Positions 22,061 through 33,080 of a stretch of DNA of 64,000 nt are shown here, piece after piece; positions within the stretch are counted from its first letter, which is position 1, and each line of letters starts with the position of its first letter. The stretch is from Apteryx mantelli (taxonomy: Eukaryota > Chordata > Aves > Apterygiformes > Apterygidae). Location: assembly GCF_036417845.1 (NCBI RefSeq), contig NC_089994.1, positions 15,270,001 through 15,334,000 of the forward strand. The letters run 5' to 3'. The position numbers and the translations under genes are program-made. The notes below the pieces were generated by a model. It was not told the DNA's origin. It ran no database searches and saw only the letters and a list, made by a program, of their open reading frames with translations.

Positions 22061-23880
22061 CACCAGCAGAAAAGAAGCCTGCAAAACCGGTCTGCGTGCA
22101 CCTCCATCGCTGCCGCGTTTCGGGGAGTCCTGCTCCTTGAGCTGCCCTTTTTCTTCCATTCCCGACTATCCGGTGGGGGCGGCGAGGAGGGAACCGATAC
22201 GACGCGCCTTTGGCAACCGGTCGGTGCCATCGGGAAAGGAGCAGGTGGGAACAGCTCCTGCTCGGAAAGCCGCTTGACAAAGAGAGTCCGAGGGGTTAAG
22301 TCATCAACTTCCCAAAGCAAGGAGGGAATTGTAGCGGAGCCGCCCGGAGAAGACCTGCTCCCGTGGGGTGGCTCTGCCAGACGGGTCTTTCCGTGGGGAT
22401 GGACCTCGTCTCTGCCGGAGGGGTGTCGCGTGGGCAGAGCGCGCAATAAATCGCTTTCTGTGCTGGAGCCGCTGGACGGGGGTTCGACGGTGAAGCTCCC
22501 TCGCCCGGGGGTCTCCGCGCAGCCGTGCCTCCGCGCCCCGAGGACGCATCCGGATGGTTGCGATCCATTGAACCCAATCTCCCTGGACGCTGTTTGCCGT
22601 TTGGGTCCCCAGCAAGCCTGGCCATTCCCGAAGCGAACCCCCCCCCTCGGAGGCCGTTTTGGCGGAGGGAGAGGTCCCCTGCGCAGCCCTCCTGCTTTCC
22701 AGCACCTTGAGAAAAGTGCAACCGAAACCGGGAGCACCCAGCACCCGGCGGCTCCGGCGGCGACGTCAGCCCGCGGGGATGCGGGAAGCGGCCGCCGGCT
22801 CCCCGGCACGGTGCCGGCTCCCCCGCTGCCGGGGCCGATGCTCGTGTCACGGCTTGTTGCTTCGCGTTTGGGCCGGGTTCAACCGGCGATAAGGTTAAAG
22901 GGAGGGATTGCGGCTATTCCCAGAACAGAAGGTCATCCATCCTCTTCCAGGGAATTTGGCTCTTGTTGCCTGGGTTTGAGGAACAGCGAGGCCCTTTTAT
23001 CCGCCGGGCGAGGGGAGGGGGGAGGGCTTGCGGGGGGGACGTGCCTGCGTTTTCCTCTTTCCCCCATGCGATAACTCGTTTTAGACCATCGCATAAAACC
23101 AAAAATCGTTTTTCTAGCTCGGGAAAGTGGCTGCGAGGCGCAGCGGCATCCGCCTCCGGTACGGAGCTGGTTGTTGGGACGTTCGCCCACCGGACCTCAG
23201 CAATAAGCAGGTGCAAGCCCCGCCGGCATCGGAAGCTCTCCACTTCCCTACTACTTTTTTGGAGGAAACTTTTGGAGAGGAGCCTCGGAGCCGGCGCGCG
23301 GAGGGCCGGTGGGTACTTTTCAAGGCGCGGCGCAGCCGGCAGACTCCGCCGAGCAATCACGCTCCAGACTCTCCCGTCGCCCGCAGCGCCGGCGCCGGCG
23401 GAAAGCGCGGAGGGGAGTCAGCCTGGGCTGGCCACCGCGGCCGCCTTTTGTTTTCCGTCTTTTCGAAAAAAAGGAGCCTCTAATCTTATCCTTGGGACGC
23501 CCGGCGTCGACCTCCCCTTGTCCCCGTCCCCTGCGTGCGCAGCGAGGGTTCATCGCCGCTCTCACGGCAGCTTTGAGCCGGCGCGGCGTTGGGCCGGGGC
23601 GACTCCTGTCGCGTCCGCAGAACCGCGGCCTTTTGCGCTCTCCGTCTGGGATATCCTCGGACAACTCCCGGTTTTGCTCACACCTTCCCACTCAAGGTTA
23701 ACGCTCTCGGCCAGCAGCTGCGTTTGCGCTGAGGAAAGCTGGGCGATGGAAACGCAACCAGCTTGCGCCCGCGGGCACCGAGGCAGCTGCTGCTGCCCGG
23801 GGCAGCAACCACCCCTCGATGCCTCCCGGACCGAGGTCTAGAGGAGCAACCACGGTTGGGGAGCAAGCTTTCCGGGAAAG
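22060..23880. other. Long CpG-dense tract, no gene recognised
   Basis: Frames of 341 codons (plus, from 22,049) and 272 codons (minus) overlap each other and have similar low-complexity Arg/Pro/Gly composition. No domain is visible. This is taken as an orphan CpG island. Confidence 0.4.
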
Positions 23881-25000
23881 TTTGGTCAGCCTTTCTGAGC
23901 AGCTTTACAGTAATGTTGTGACTCGTGACCGGAGATATCCAGCAGCTGTTTCCCAGATTCCTCCCTACGGACCAGAACAGTTCAGGAACGAGGTCCCCAT
24001 CCTCAGAAGGGTTCCCAGGCCACCAGCAGGTCCCGCTGGAGCCCACCACGGGGCTCAGGCATCCGTTCTCTCCTCCCCTGCCCGCCCAGCGGGGTTCGTG
24101 GGCTGCATGTCCCACCACGCTGCTCCTCAGGACCTGCAGACGCGGCTCCTGCTTCCAGCGGTGACGGGCTCCCAGGGTCTCATCCCCAGGGATGGGGTGG
24201 CGGGCGCAGAAAGCCCTGGGCTGTCCTGGACACGGGTTTCCAGCGATGCTCTTAGTTCGGTGGCTCCCTCTTTGCTGGCAGGAGCTTTTCTATATTAGCA
24301 CCCATCATAGGTGATTTTCCCCTAAATGTCCACCTTGGAGAAGGCCGCGGCAAAGCTCAGCGATCACCCTTCTGCCGGAGACGCTGAGAGCTCCGGCCCT
24401 GGCGCTCAGCCTCAGCTTGCGGGTGAAACGGCTTCGGTCCTGGTGGCAGGTCACGCTGGAAATCCTGACCGCTGCCGACTCGCGGCCCCGTGCACCGCTC
24501 CTTCCTAGGGCTGAGGGGTTTCTTTGCTTCCAGCGCCCCGACGTCCTCCACGGGTCCTGCCCCGGGGTTTCGTTCACCGCCGGGCCCCGTTTTTGCTCCC
24601 TCCGGTCTTCTGCAAGAGCCGGTTGCTTTTGCCCACGAGCGAGGGGAGCAGTGATGTCGCTTTAGTCATCGCTGCCCTTCGCCCCCGGGCGCAGGATTAC
24701 CGAATCAGGGGTCCGCTCCCTCTCCTTAATCCCCTCGTGCTCCGGGCCTCGGACGTTTCTGCTTCCCCGGAGCGTCCCGGCAGGCAGCGGGGTCGTGCGC
24801 CGCAGCCCGGGGCTCTTGCTCGGCGGCTGTCAAGGCGGCGAGCAAACACGGCGCGGCGGGGGCAGGCGCGGGGGTGCGCGGGAGTCGCTTCGCCCCTGCT
24901 AACCGGCGAGCGGCGAGCGAAGCGGCGTTCGCCAGCGCGGGTTCCTCGCCGGAGACACGCAGGGCTGCTCCCTGCCGGAGCGGGACGTTCGGGCGGCAGC
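23880..25000. other. GC-rich sequence, no gene recognised
   Basis: Moderate CpG to 24,500, then dense CpG. One GGAGACGCT word is at 24,377. Nothing coding is recognised. Confidence 0.35.
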
Positions 25001-25110
25001 TCGGGAAATCGTGGGAGATCGGATTAATTATGCCACAGAAACGCTCAGCTTGTGCAGATGTCGAACGTGGGTTTAACATAATTAAGCGAACTCGTGTCTA
25101 TAAGCAGGTC
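25000..25110. promoter_or_regulatory. Short AT-rich candidate element
   Basis: GGATTAATTATGCC and CATAATTAAGCG lie about 60 bases apart inside CpG-rich DNA. The paired TAATTA-type homeodomain sites are the only notable content. Confidence 0.3.
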
Positions 25111-25500
25111 TGGGACTGAGCTCGCTGCTTGAGCCGGCTCCCGGGTTTCACCGGGGGCTTCGAGCGTGAGCCAGACATGCCCCGAGCTTGGGCACGTTTC
25201 CCACCCATCCAGGCGCCCCCGCGCCCTCGGTTTGGGTCGTAACGCGGTGGAAAACGTCTCTCCCCCGTTCCCAGCGACTTTTTCCCACGAGCGCCTCGTG
25301 TCCGTGCCGGCCAGCCGTTGCCATCGCCGGCCCCGCCACCCTCCTCCTTCGGGAACCGCCGGGCTGCCGGGGAGCAGCCGCCGGGCGGCCGGTCCGGACC
25401 CACGCGCGACCCAGGCGGCGATTGCCCGGCTCCCTCCTGACTCGGGCTTTGAAAGCCGGGCAGCCCCGAGGTGCGGGCGAGAACGACACACGTCGCTGCG
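25110..25500. other. CpG-dense tract
   Basis: GC-rich linker without a recognised gene. Confidence 0.35.
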
Positions 25501-25830
25501 GAGTAATTAGAGGGAGCGCGCGCGCACGGGCACAGCGGTGCTGATTTCGGCATTAGCATGATAATGAATGTTCTCACTAGAAGCTTGTAATTATGTTTCC
25601 TCTTTTTTTCCCCCCTCCCCCTGAAAGTATAATTAATTATGAACAGAGCCAGAGTTTGACGCTAACGCGTTTTTTTTTTTTTTTTCCCAATCCCTCTTGG
25701 TTCTATTTCTGCCCTATTAAAAATTTATGAAGGAACCAGAGGTAAAGTCATTTTCCCAGACAGCCGCTCCTATAAATTCAAGGGGAATATTATAAAAAAT
25801 AACAACAAGAGAAGGAAGCAGCGGGGCACT
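25500..25830. promoter_or_regulatory. AT-rich candidate element with a T16 run
   Basis: It contains GGCATTAGCATGATAATG, GTATAATTAATTATG, a run of 16 T from 25,670 to 25,685, and ATTAAAAATTTATG. The homeodomain-type palindrome TAATTAATTA is the strongest site. Confidence 0.35.
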
Positions 25831-26890
25831 TTGCAGAGGGTTTCCCCCCCTCTTCCTCAGGCGCTGCGTTTGCCCTTGCCGAGGGCCATTCCCGCAGCGG
25901 AGCCGCTTTCGGGGAGCACCGGGGGGTTGCTGCAGCCCCGCGCGCCGCTGGCGCCGGGGTCCCGTGCCGCCGCCGTGGGGCTATCCGCGACCCGCGTGGT
26001 GCGCTGCGGTTTTTCCGTGGGCAGTTCGGACATCGCTGCGCAGAACGTGGCGAGCCTGGTGCTCGCGAGCGCTTACAGCCGCGTTACTTCCCGCGGTGCC
26101 CGCGTGCGTCAGACTCGACGAGGCGCCGGGCGGACAAGCGCTGCCGCTGCGGTTGAAAGGACCGCGCGCCCGGGGGTGGCGAGGCTGCCGGGACGCCCCC
26201 AGCCGCGCTGCTCCTGCCCTGCCACCGCTGCTGCGCGGCGAGAGCAGGGGGATGAAATGCTCCGGGAGAAGGGAAGAACCCCAAAGTTCATTTGTTTTGA
26301 ACGGAGAGGAAAAGAACCAGAATTTGCAACACCTTGGGAAAGTCATTTTATAAGATGGAAAATCCAAAACTTTCCCAAAAGTGCTTTTCTTTTTCGGTCA
26401 GCTCAAGAAGAAGAAGATAGAAGATCCTCTTCTGGCTGCTACAGCGTTAGCGTTTGTTTGGCTCTGGAGCTCTTGGGCTGCGCAAACGCAGGGTAAAGCT
26501 CGGGGTTTTGTCCCCGAGCCGGTGACACGGTGTGGCTGCTCGCGCCCGAGGCAGAGCGCGTCCTCCCGCGTGTCCAGCGTGCGTTGCCCTTTCCGTGGGA
26601 AACCGTCGTTTCACTGCACCGTCCTTTGGGGACAGAAGGTGGGAAAAGGGGTGAAACGGGCCTGGCCGACCTGGCGCAACTGCCACCGTTTTGGTGGCGA
26701 TTGGCGTGAGATTGCAGCACGTGGGGCCGGGGCCGGAGGAGGAACCGTGCGCGGGACCCGCGTCCTTTCGGCAGCCCCAGGAGCCCCCTGCCCGTGTCCC
26801 GAGCTTTGCCCCCTGCGGACCACGGCGGTTTTGTTTCGCCCTGCTCCTCTGCTGGTTGCCATTCATCCCAGCAGCCTTCCCGGACTGTAG
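25830..26890. other. CpG-dense tract, no gene recognised
   Basis: GC-rich with composition-driven frames. A short AT-rich, A-runs stretch at 26,280-26,430 has no recognisable function. Confidence 0.35.
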
Positions 26891-27240
26891 GTGTGAGCTG
26901 TTTTTTCCTCTTAAATTGCATTTATTCTAACAAATGTCTCATGCAAACACAATTGCAGGTTTGCTGGAGGGAGACGCTATTTGCAGGCAGCCTCGCACAA
27001 AGGCAGATTTATTCTCCTTCCTTTCATTCATTCGAAGCCAAAGTAATAGCTCTAACTACATCTGACTTATAATAAGCGCGTTCCCGAGAAGCACAAACCT
27101 GTGCTCCGCATGCATTTCCCTCTTGTCAGCCCCATCTAGGCACTGTCTCTCCCTCTCGCTCTTATTTTATTTTTTACAATAACAAAATCACAGCTTTGTC
27201 AGTTGAAAGTTTATTCGCCCTATTTATAGCCTTCCACCGT
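26890..27240. promoter_or_regulatory. AT-rich candidate conserved noncoding element
   Basis: It includes CTCATGCAAACACAATTGC (octamer- and homeodomain-like), CATTCATTCG, CTTATAATAAGCG, a T-rich run near 27,165-27,175 and CCCTATTTATAGCC (MEF2-like). It sits between CpG-dense tracts and includes a GGGAGACGCT word at 26,969. Confidence 0.4.
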
Positions 27241-28560
27241 CTCCGGGCTTTTCTGTTGCAGCCTTAGGGGCTCTTTGCCCTCGGCTCGTGAGGAGCCGGC
27301 TTAAAGTCAATTCCTGCATGTAAGAGGTCTTCCTAGAGGCCGAGCCCGGCTTGTCGACGCCTGATTTCAAGAGCCTGCAGGTAGCCGCTTTCGGGACTTT
27401 TCCGGTCCCTCGGTGTAGTTAGGGGCGAGGACAGGGTCTGGCAGGGGTGCTGGGGGGACGCCGCGGGCTGCACCCTGCCGTCCGCTCCAGCGCCGCGGGA
27501 CGTGCCGGCACCAACGGGTGCCTTGATAAGCCTCCCGCTCCCTCCTCTTCAGTCCTTGGAAAAAGGATGGAAAAGCGCTGGTGAGGACTTGGTGCCCGTG
27601 CCGCGCATCAGAGGGGCTCCGGCGGGAGGCTCCGTCCGTTCCGGGCAGGAAAGATTAGGATAAAAGAGGCTATTGTACCGTTCTCCCGCCAACCAACCTT
27701 AATCCTGCTGAAGAGAAAACTGCAAGTGCTAAAAACCACCCTCTTAATGAGAGGGTTCTGCCCAGAGGAGATGTTTATGGGATAAACAGCCATTACGATT
27801 TGAAAAATGAGCAGCGTTTGAAGACACAGCGCCAGGGGCTCTCGCTGGGCTCGGCGCGGGAGAGGCAGGGCTGCGGGCGGCGGGGCTCTGCCAGAGACCA
27901 TGCTTCCCGCGCCGGTTTTTGCTCGCTGGAGAGTTGGTCCTTCTCGGGAGCCGTTCCTGAACCGAACCTGACCGCATCCGCTCCCCGGCGAGCCGCGCGC
28001 TTGCTGGCTCTGCGGCTCTGCAAGGAGCTCGAGGACCGCAGCCCGCGCTCCTCCGCAGAGACGGGCACTCGCGCGTTATCCCTGTGTTTGGCTGCCTCGG
28101 CCTCGGGAGGAGGGAGGTGGAAAGCTGGATTTTCTGAGAAGGGAGAAAAAACCCAGCCCGGCAGGATTCCTTCTGGACTCGTTGCGCATTAAGATGTCAG
28201 AAGGTTGGTGGCCGTGTCTCCCGTCGAAGCAGGGCTTTAAATCGCTGCAGTCTTCTTTCGGGAAGCTCCGTGGCTGTGAGAAAACGCCCGTCACCAGCTG
28301 CGCAGCAGCTTGCGCTTGGTGTGCACGCATGCACATGTGCACGCACACGGCGAGCCGGGCGGCTCCGCGTCTGCAGCCTGCCGGGGCTGCTTGGAAGCGG
28401 CCCGGCTACCGGGTTCGGTCGCGGGCGTCCGGGCTGGCTGCGGGAAGCTCTCCTCGTTTTCTGCTGTTTTATGCATAGCCAAAACCACAATGCAACCAGA
28501 ACTGAACGTGTTTTTTCATTCTTATTACAGTAAGCATCATAAATTATTCACCCATGAGGC
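27240..28560. other. CpG-rich tract with two small AT-rich inserts
   Basis: GC-rich sequence is broken by AT-rich stretches at 27,640-27,830 (CTCTTAATGAGAG, a palindrome) and 28,450-28,560 (CATCATAAATTATTC). No gene recognised. Confidence 0.35.
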
Positions 28561-29140
28561 TCGACCGCGTTTCGGGCTCCAAGGGAGCTTCGTTTTGTCT
28601 TTGGACGCTCCGGCAGCGGAGCCTGGCCACGCCGTCGGAGCAGCGCCCGGCTGCGCCCGAGGTGGCCCCGGGGTGCCCGGCGGTGTCCCCGCAGCACCAC
28701 GGTGCCTTCCCACCCCGCGCGGCCCGAGCCGCCCTGTGTGCCAGGGCAGCTGGCGTCCCCCGGCGTCCCCACGCGCCGTGGCCTGGGCCCGGCTCTCCTC
28801 GCGGTGGGAGCAAACCCCACCAGTGACGGGGTGCGGGGAGTGCCGCGGGGAGTGCCGAAGGGGCTTTGGGGCAGTTCCCCGGGAAAAGCGCGGTGCTGTC
28901 TCCCAGTTTAGGTAAGGGAGGGCTTCGGGTCGAGCACTGGCGTCCCCTCCTGCCTCTGCCACCCCTCCGATCAAGGCTTGGACGGGAACATCTTCTCGAA
29001 GGAGAAAGGCTGCCGTGGCCTCGGCGCTGGCCGCTGGAAGCCCCTCGCGGCGCGGTGAGGGGGTGGCCGGCCCCGCGGCGCGGGCTGCGTCCCTGCCCTC
29101 CCTGAGCGTCCAGCACCAGAGCCACTTCCCCCTCCCCAGG
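28560..29140. other. CpG-dense tract
   Basis: Orphan CpG-island-like sequence with overlapping frames on both strands and no known domain. Confidence 0.4.
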
Positions 29141-29585
29141 GTGCTGAGGCCCGACAGAGCTCAGTGCATTTGTGGCTAGTGCAACAGCAGCGGCGGGGGG
29201 CATTATATGAGCTATGAACTGTCCTTGTTTTCTATACTGAGGTGGCCAGGTAGCAAGAACTGGGAGGAAGGGTAGCAGAAATCCCCCTTTTTTAATATAT
29301 CCTTAAGTTTGGTGCCCGGACAAAAGTGTAAGACACATAAGCGGATTAACAGCCGTGGTTTATTAGTGTGCCTTAATTCACTTCACAGGGCGAAAGGAAA
29401 AGTTATTAGCAGATGTATGGCCGGTAATAAGCTAATTATAACCCTGTCAGATCGGAGATTTGAAGAGGTGGGTAGTTTCGCATGTGAGATAACTGTAATT
29501 GCGTGCTAAAGCTTATGAATTAATATTGATTTAATAAAGCTGCGGCAATTTGTTTCGGAGGCAAAGACTAGTTATTAATCGTGGG
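29140..29585. promoter_or_regulatory. AT-rich candidate conserved noncoding element, high motif density
   Basis: The block contains TTTTTTAATATATCC, GGACAAAAGTG (SOX-like), GCGGATTAACAG, GGTTTATTAGTG, GTTATTAGCAG, GGTAATAAGCTAATTATAACC, GTAATTGCG, CTTATGAATTAATATTG, ATTTAATAAAG, GGCAATTTG and GTTATTAATC. More than ten homeodomain-type cores occur in 300 bases. Flanks are CpG-dense. After the 8.6-9.8 kb block this is the best enhancer candidate. Confidence 0.45.
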
Positions 29586-30860
29586 AGCTGCCCCGGCAGC
29601 GCGGGAGGCCCCAGCCTGGCTGCTGAGGGGCGTTTTCGGGGGGCCACGGCGGGACGTCAGCCACTGGCTCCAACCTCACGGTCCGAATCCCACCACAGGT
29701 GGCGGCTTAGCCCTGGCGGTGCCTAAAACCGCGATGCACCTCGTGTGTGTCTTGAGCATCCCTAAATGCCTCCGGTCCTGGCGCTTGGCAAGAGCGAGGC
29801 CGTTCCCGTCGGAGCAGCCGGCGGGGTCGCTGACCTTGGGAGGGGTGTTCCAACGCGAGGGCGGCTCCTGTTTTGCATCTCACTCGTTTTCCTGGAGGAA
29901 TTTGGGTGAATCCAAGTGAGAAATGTCCCGCTTCCTTGCAGTTTTGCTGGAGATGGGGAAAGTTTGATGCAGAAGCATTGCAAGACTCCTGCGGGGATGC
30001 CAAAACTAAGTGCAACGGTTCCCCCGCAAAAGCGCCTTGTGAGCATGCCTACGGGCGGCCGCCGCGTGCTAGCGGTGCGAAACACTCGCGCTTTGGCCCA
30101 AAACCGTGAAGCTTTTTGCTCTGTTATAGTGGTTAGAGGGTCTGGGGAGAAGGAGACTGCGGCCCCAGGCGGGCGAACAGCAGCGCGTTCAGGACGCTTC
30201 TGCTGCGGGGGGGAAACAGAGGGAGAACGGCGCTTTACCGAGCTGTCTTGATCACAGCTCCCACCTTCCGCTCACCTTAACTATTCCTCTGCCCGATGCC
30301 CGCAAGGCATCTTCATCCGGCCCCCAACCGAAGCACGCCGCGGCCCGGGGGAGGGACGTCGCTGAACGGCACCAATTTTGGGATACGCGTGCCTCGCCAG
30401 TCGTTTCCGCAACTCATTGCCCTTCCCCAGCCCAAAGGGCAGAGATCACCGTTTCATTTTTATTAGCGACGGCTCCGTTTCCCAAGGTGCAATCCAGCCG
30501 GGAACAGGCCCTTTTTACCACTTCAGTCCTGCCGAACTCCTCTCCTACCCGTGCGCGCAGGAGCGAGTCGACGCAGGTTCCCGGGGCGCTGCAAAGGGGT
30601 TTTGGCGTTAAGCCGCCTCGCGGGGCAGCGATGCCAACCTCGCGCCCCCGTCCCCGCGCACCCCGCACGCCCCGGGGCCGTGCCCAGGGCTCCGCGTTCG
30701 GCAGCACGCGGGCGCTCTTCGTGCTGCGATACGCCGGCCCCGGCCCCGCTGCGGCTCTCGCTCAGCCCACGCTCCCGGCGGAAGCAGCAGCGAGCTCCAA
30801 GGCTCGGGCCGTCGCTGGTCTGTATATTGAAATAACCCCCCCGACCGGGTGTCGCGCGCG
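29585..30860. other. GC-rich sequence containing the first copy of a local duplication
   Basis: CpG-rich with no recognised gene. The duplicated module at 29,838-29,985 is described separately. A 158-codon plus-strand frame from 30,487 has no recognisable features. Confidence 0.35.
29838..29985 (+). repeat. Local duplication, copy 1
   Basis: About 150 bases are related to 30,968-31,118 in the same orientation, 1,130 bases apart. The central 65 bases differ at only four positions, all T here and C in copy 2. The similarity fades toward both ends and there is a one-base indel after the core. It may be a duplicated regulatory module or two members of an unrecognised dispersed repeat. Confidence 0.75.
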
Positions 30861-30960
30861 TCAGTCCCGTTGGGCTGCTGTGCTGATAAAGGCAATTACA
30901 GCAGGATTTAGTTTAAAAGCTGCAGCTTGCATTACATTTAATTACTTTCCCCTGAAGCTT
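30860..30960. promoter_or_regulatory. Short AT-rich candidate element
   Basis: GGCAATTACAGCAGG, GGATTTAGTTTAAAAGC and CATTTAATTACTTTCC lie in about 75 bases just upstream of duplication copy 2. Homeodomain cores only. Confidence 0.3.
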
Positions 30961-30967
30961 TGACATG

Positions 30968-31118
30968 GGAGGGTGGTTTCAAAGCAAGGGCGGCTCCTGT
31001 TTCGCATCTCACTCGTTTTCCCGGAGGAATTTGGGTGAACCCAAGCGAGAAGATGCCCCGCTTTCTCGCCTGGTCGCCAGAGGTCGGGAACGCTCGACAC
31101 GGAAGCACGGCAAGGCAA
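30968..31118 (+). repeat. Local duplication, copy 2
   Basis: Partner of 29,838-29,985. Three of the four core differences are CpG here and TpG in copy 1. That is the pattern left when methylated CpG decays in one copy, so copy 2 probably keeps the ancestral bases. In one plus-strand frame the core of both copies reads HLTRFPGGIWVNPSEK, and the differences within that segment are all at third codon positions. The frame is broken by the following indel. Confidence 0.75.
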
Positions 31119-31450
31119 GCACCGGAGGCAGGACCCGGTGTCGCAGCCGCGTCTCAAACCCCCATCCGCGCCGACGCACCATCGCGGAGCCGGCTGCGTT
31201 ACCGCTTCATCCGATGGACGAGCTATCGACCTCAGCTGGGAATGGAAACCGGGGGAAAAATCTGCGTAAGCCACCCAGAGCCTCGCGGCGCAGGGATGCA
31301 GCGACGGCGGCTCCAGCCCCGTCCCGTCCCGCGTGGCCGCCGTGCGCCGCGGTGGCTCTGCTCCGCGCGGGGCCGCGGCACTTCAGCCGCTCGGTTCGGC
31401 GCCATCCCGGGCGTCGTACAGCCCCGTAACGCCGGGACAACCGTCACACC
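31118..31450. other. CpG-dense tract
   Basis: GC-rich linker between duplication copy 2 and the next AT-rich block. No gene. Confidence 0.35.
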
Positions 31451-31960
31451 GGGGTAGTGCAGCGAGCAGCGGTTTTGCTTGATGATTTTATCAATACCGG
31501 CGGAGTCTGACAGCTTTTTGTTACAGGGATCTGGGCTTTTGGAAGAGGTAGGAATGCGGAAGGAAATCACCCCCTTTATTATAAAAGCAATGCCGCTATT
31601 AAAAGCACATATTTACGCTGGAATAGCAGTCCGGCAATTTCCTCCGGGATGGTGGCTGTCTGGACTGCAGGACCACAGGCCAAAAAATCCTCCCGTGCCC
31701 TGGCAGGAGGTACGGCATCGCTGGAAAGCGTGTTCAACCCCGACATATTTATCTAAATCCGTTTGACCATACTGTTGATCTAAGGTCATTGGAATCTGAA
31801 ATGCCGGCTCCTAGCTGCTGTAAAATTAATGTCTCAAGCCTTTTTGCCACGCTGTGGGACTCGCCTTCCATTCATTGAGTGAAAGCTCCCTGAGAAACGT
31901 CACAGATGATTAAAAAATCAAATAAAAAAAAGCTGCAGCTGAAGAAATGCTAAATGGCCT
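31450..31960. promoter_or_regulatory. AT-rich candidate conserved noncoding element
   Basis: It contains GATGATTTTATCAATACC, CCCTTTATTATAAAAGC, GCTATTAAAAGCACATATTTACG, CATATTTATCTAAATCC and GTAAAATTAATGTC. CpG is low compared with flanks. Likely a regulatory element by the same compositional argument as the others. Confidence 0.35.
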
Positions 31961-33080
31961 GAGCAGAGGCAGCCGACAAAGCAACGCCGACAGGTTCGGT
32001 CCTTCATCTTCAAAGGCAATCGCGTCTTTGAGAGGAAGGTTTGATCTGCTGCTGCGCTTCGCGGGATGCTCGGTCTGCAAGACGAACGCTTGCAAACGGG
32101 GACTGAAAAACAGGTGCGCGCAGCTGCCCCGCGCCCGCGCCGGGAGGCGGACGGGGACCGCCTGGGCAGAGACGTGCAAACCTGCAAGCGCCGAATCCGA
32201 CCGCAGCCGAAGTCGGCCCGCAGCGGCGGTGGGTGCTCTCCCACGGCCTCCCTTAATCCGCAGGGGAACGTTAGCCTGGGCTGTGCAACGGCTCCGCCCC
32301 CACGTCCCGCCGGAGCCCAGCGCTAGATCCCCACCGCATCGCGGCCTCGGGGCGCGCGTCCGGCCTCAGCCTGTCCTGGACCTGTCCCGGGCTGCTCCCA
32401 TTTATCCGTGCATTTATCCGTGCATTTGTGCTTGCATTTGTGCTCACACAGTGTTAGCGCTGGGGCTCGGGCACGCGGGTCACCTTTGCCTAGCCGGAGC
32501 CGGCGTAGTAGCAGCGGGATCCTGGGGTCCCCGTAGCCGGGGGTACGATCCACGCTTGGGTCTGGGCCCCACGGGAACGACATGGCCGGTGGGGTCTGGG
32601 GAGGGGTCAGGGAAAGATGGGTGGAAAATACGGAAAAGGGGGACAACAGCAAAAATTGAAAGGTGGGCGCTGAAAGTGGAAGAGGGAAATTGCGTGGGGC
32701 CGACGTGCAGGACGGCCGCAGAGCTTTGCTCCTGCAAGGCTCCATTTGTTAAGCAATTTAGACTTTTTTCCCTTAAAAAACCCCCGGCGTGCCGCCCGCC
32801 CCGCACGAAGGGGCTGTGTGCTCCGAAAGGACGTGAGCAAATGGGAAAAAGTGGCCAGAGAAATGAAATGGCAATCTGCTGGAGACGCTCCTCCGGCGCG
32901 CTGCGCCGAGGCCGCGGGGTCTGAAGGGCACCGGGCACTTCTGCTGGGACGTCTTCGGAGCCGGTCCTTCGCCTTGGCGAGAATCCAGGGTTTCCACTGA
33001 AATGGGTGTTTTTTCCGTGCGCAGCGGGTGCCGAGTGGGCTGGAGAGCTGGCAGGGATGGGGACGGGGACGGACAACCCC
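31960..33080. other. CpG-rich tract before the minisatellite
   Basis: GC-rich, with a 325-codon plus-strand frame and overlapping minus-strand frames of low-complexity composition. A 12-bp tandem repeat lies at 32,400. No recognised gene. Confidence 0.35.
32400..32447. repeat. 12-bp tandem repeat, four units
   Basis: Two exact copies of ATTTATCCGTGC are followed by ATTTGTGCTTGC and ATTTGTGCTCAC, which differ from the first pair and from each other. The array is open in translation on the minus strand as a Lys/Cys/Thr/Asp repeat, which explains the odd peptide predicted there. Confidence 0.8.

Noticed and set aside
22049..23074. 341-codon plus-strand frame
   Set aside because: It overlaps a 272-codon minus-strand frame of equal composition and has no motif. 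It is a typical product of CpG-rich DNA with few stops.
31947..32924. 325-codon plus-strand frame
   Set aside because: Low-complexity composition, includes the 12-bp tandem repeat, and overlaps long minus-strand frames. No domain is visible.
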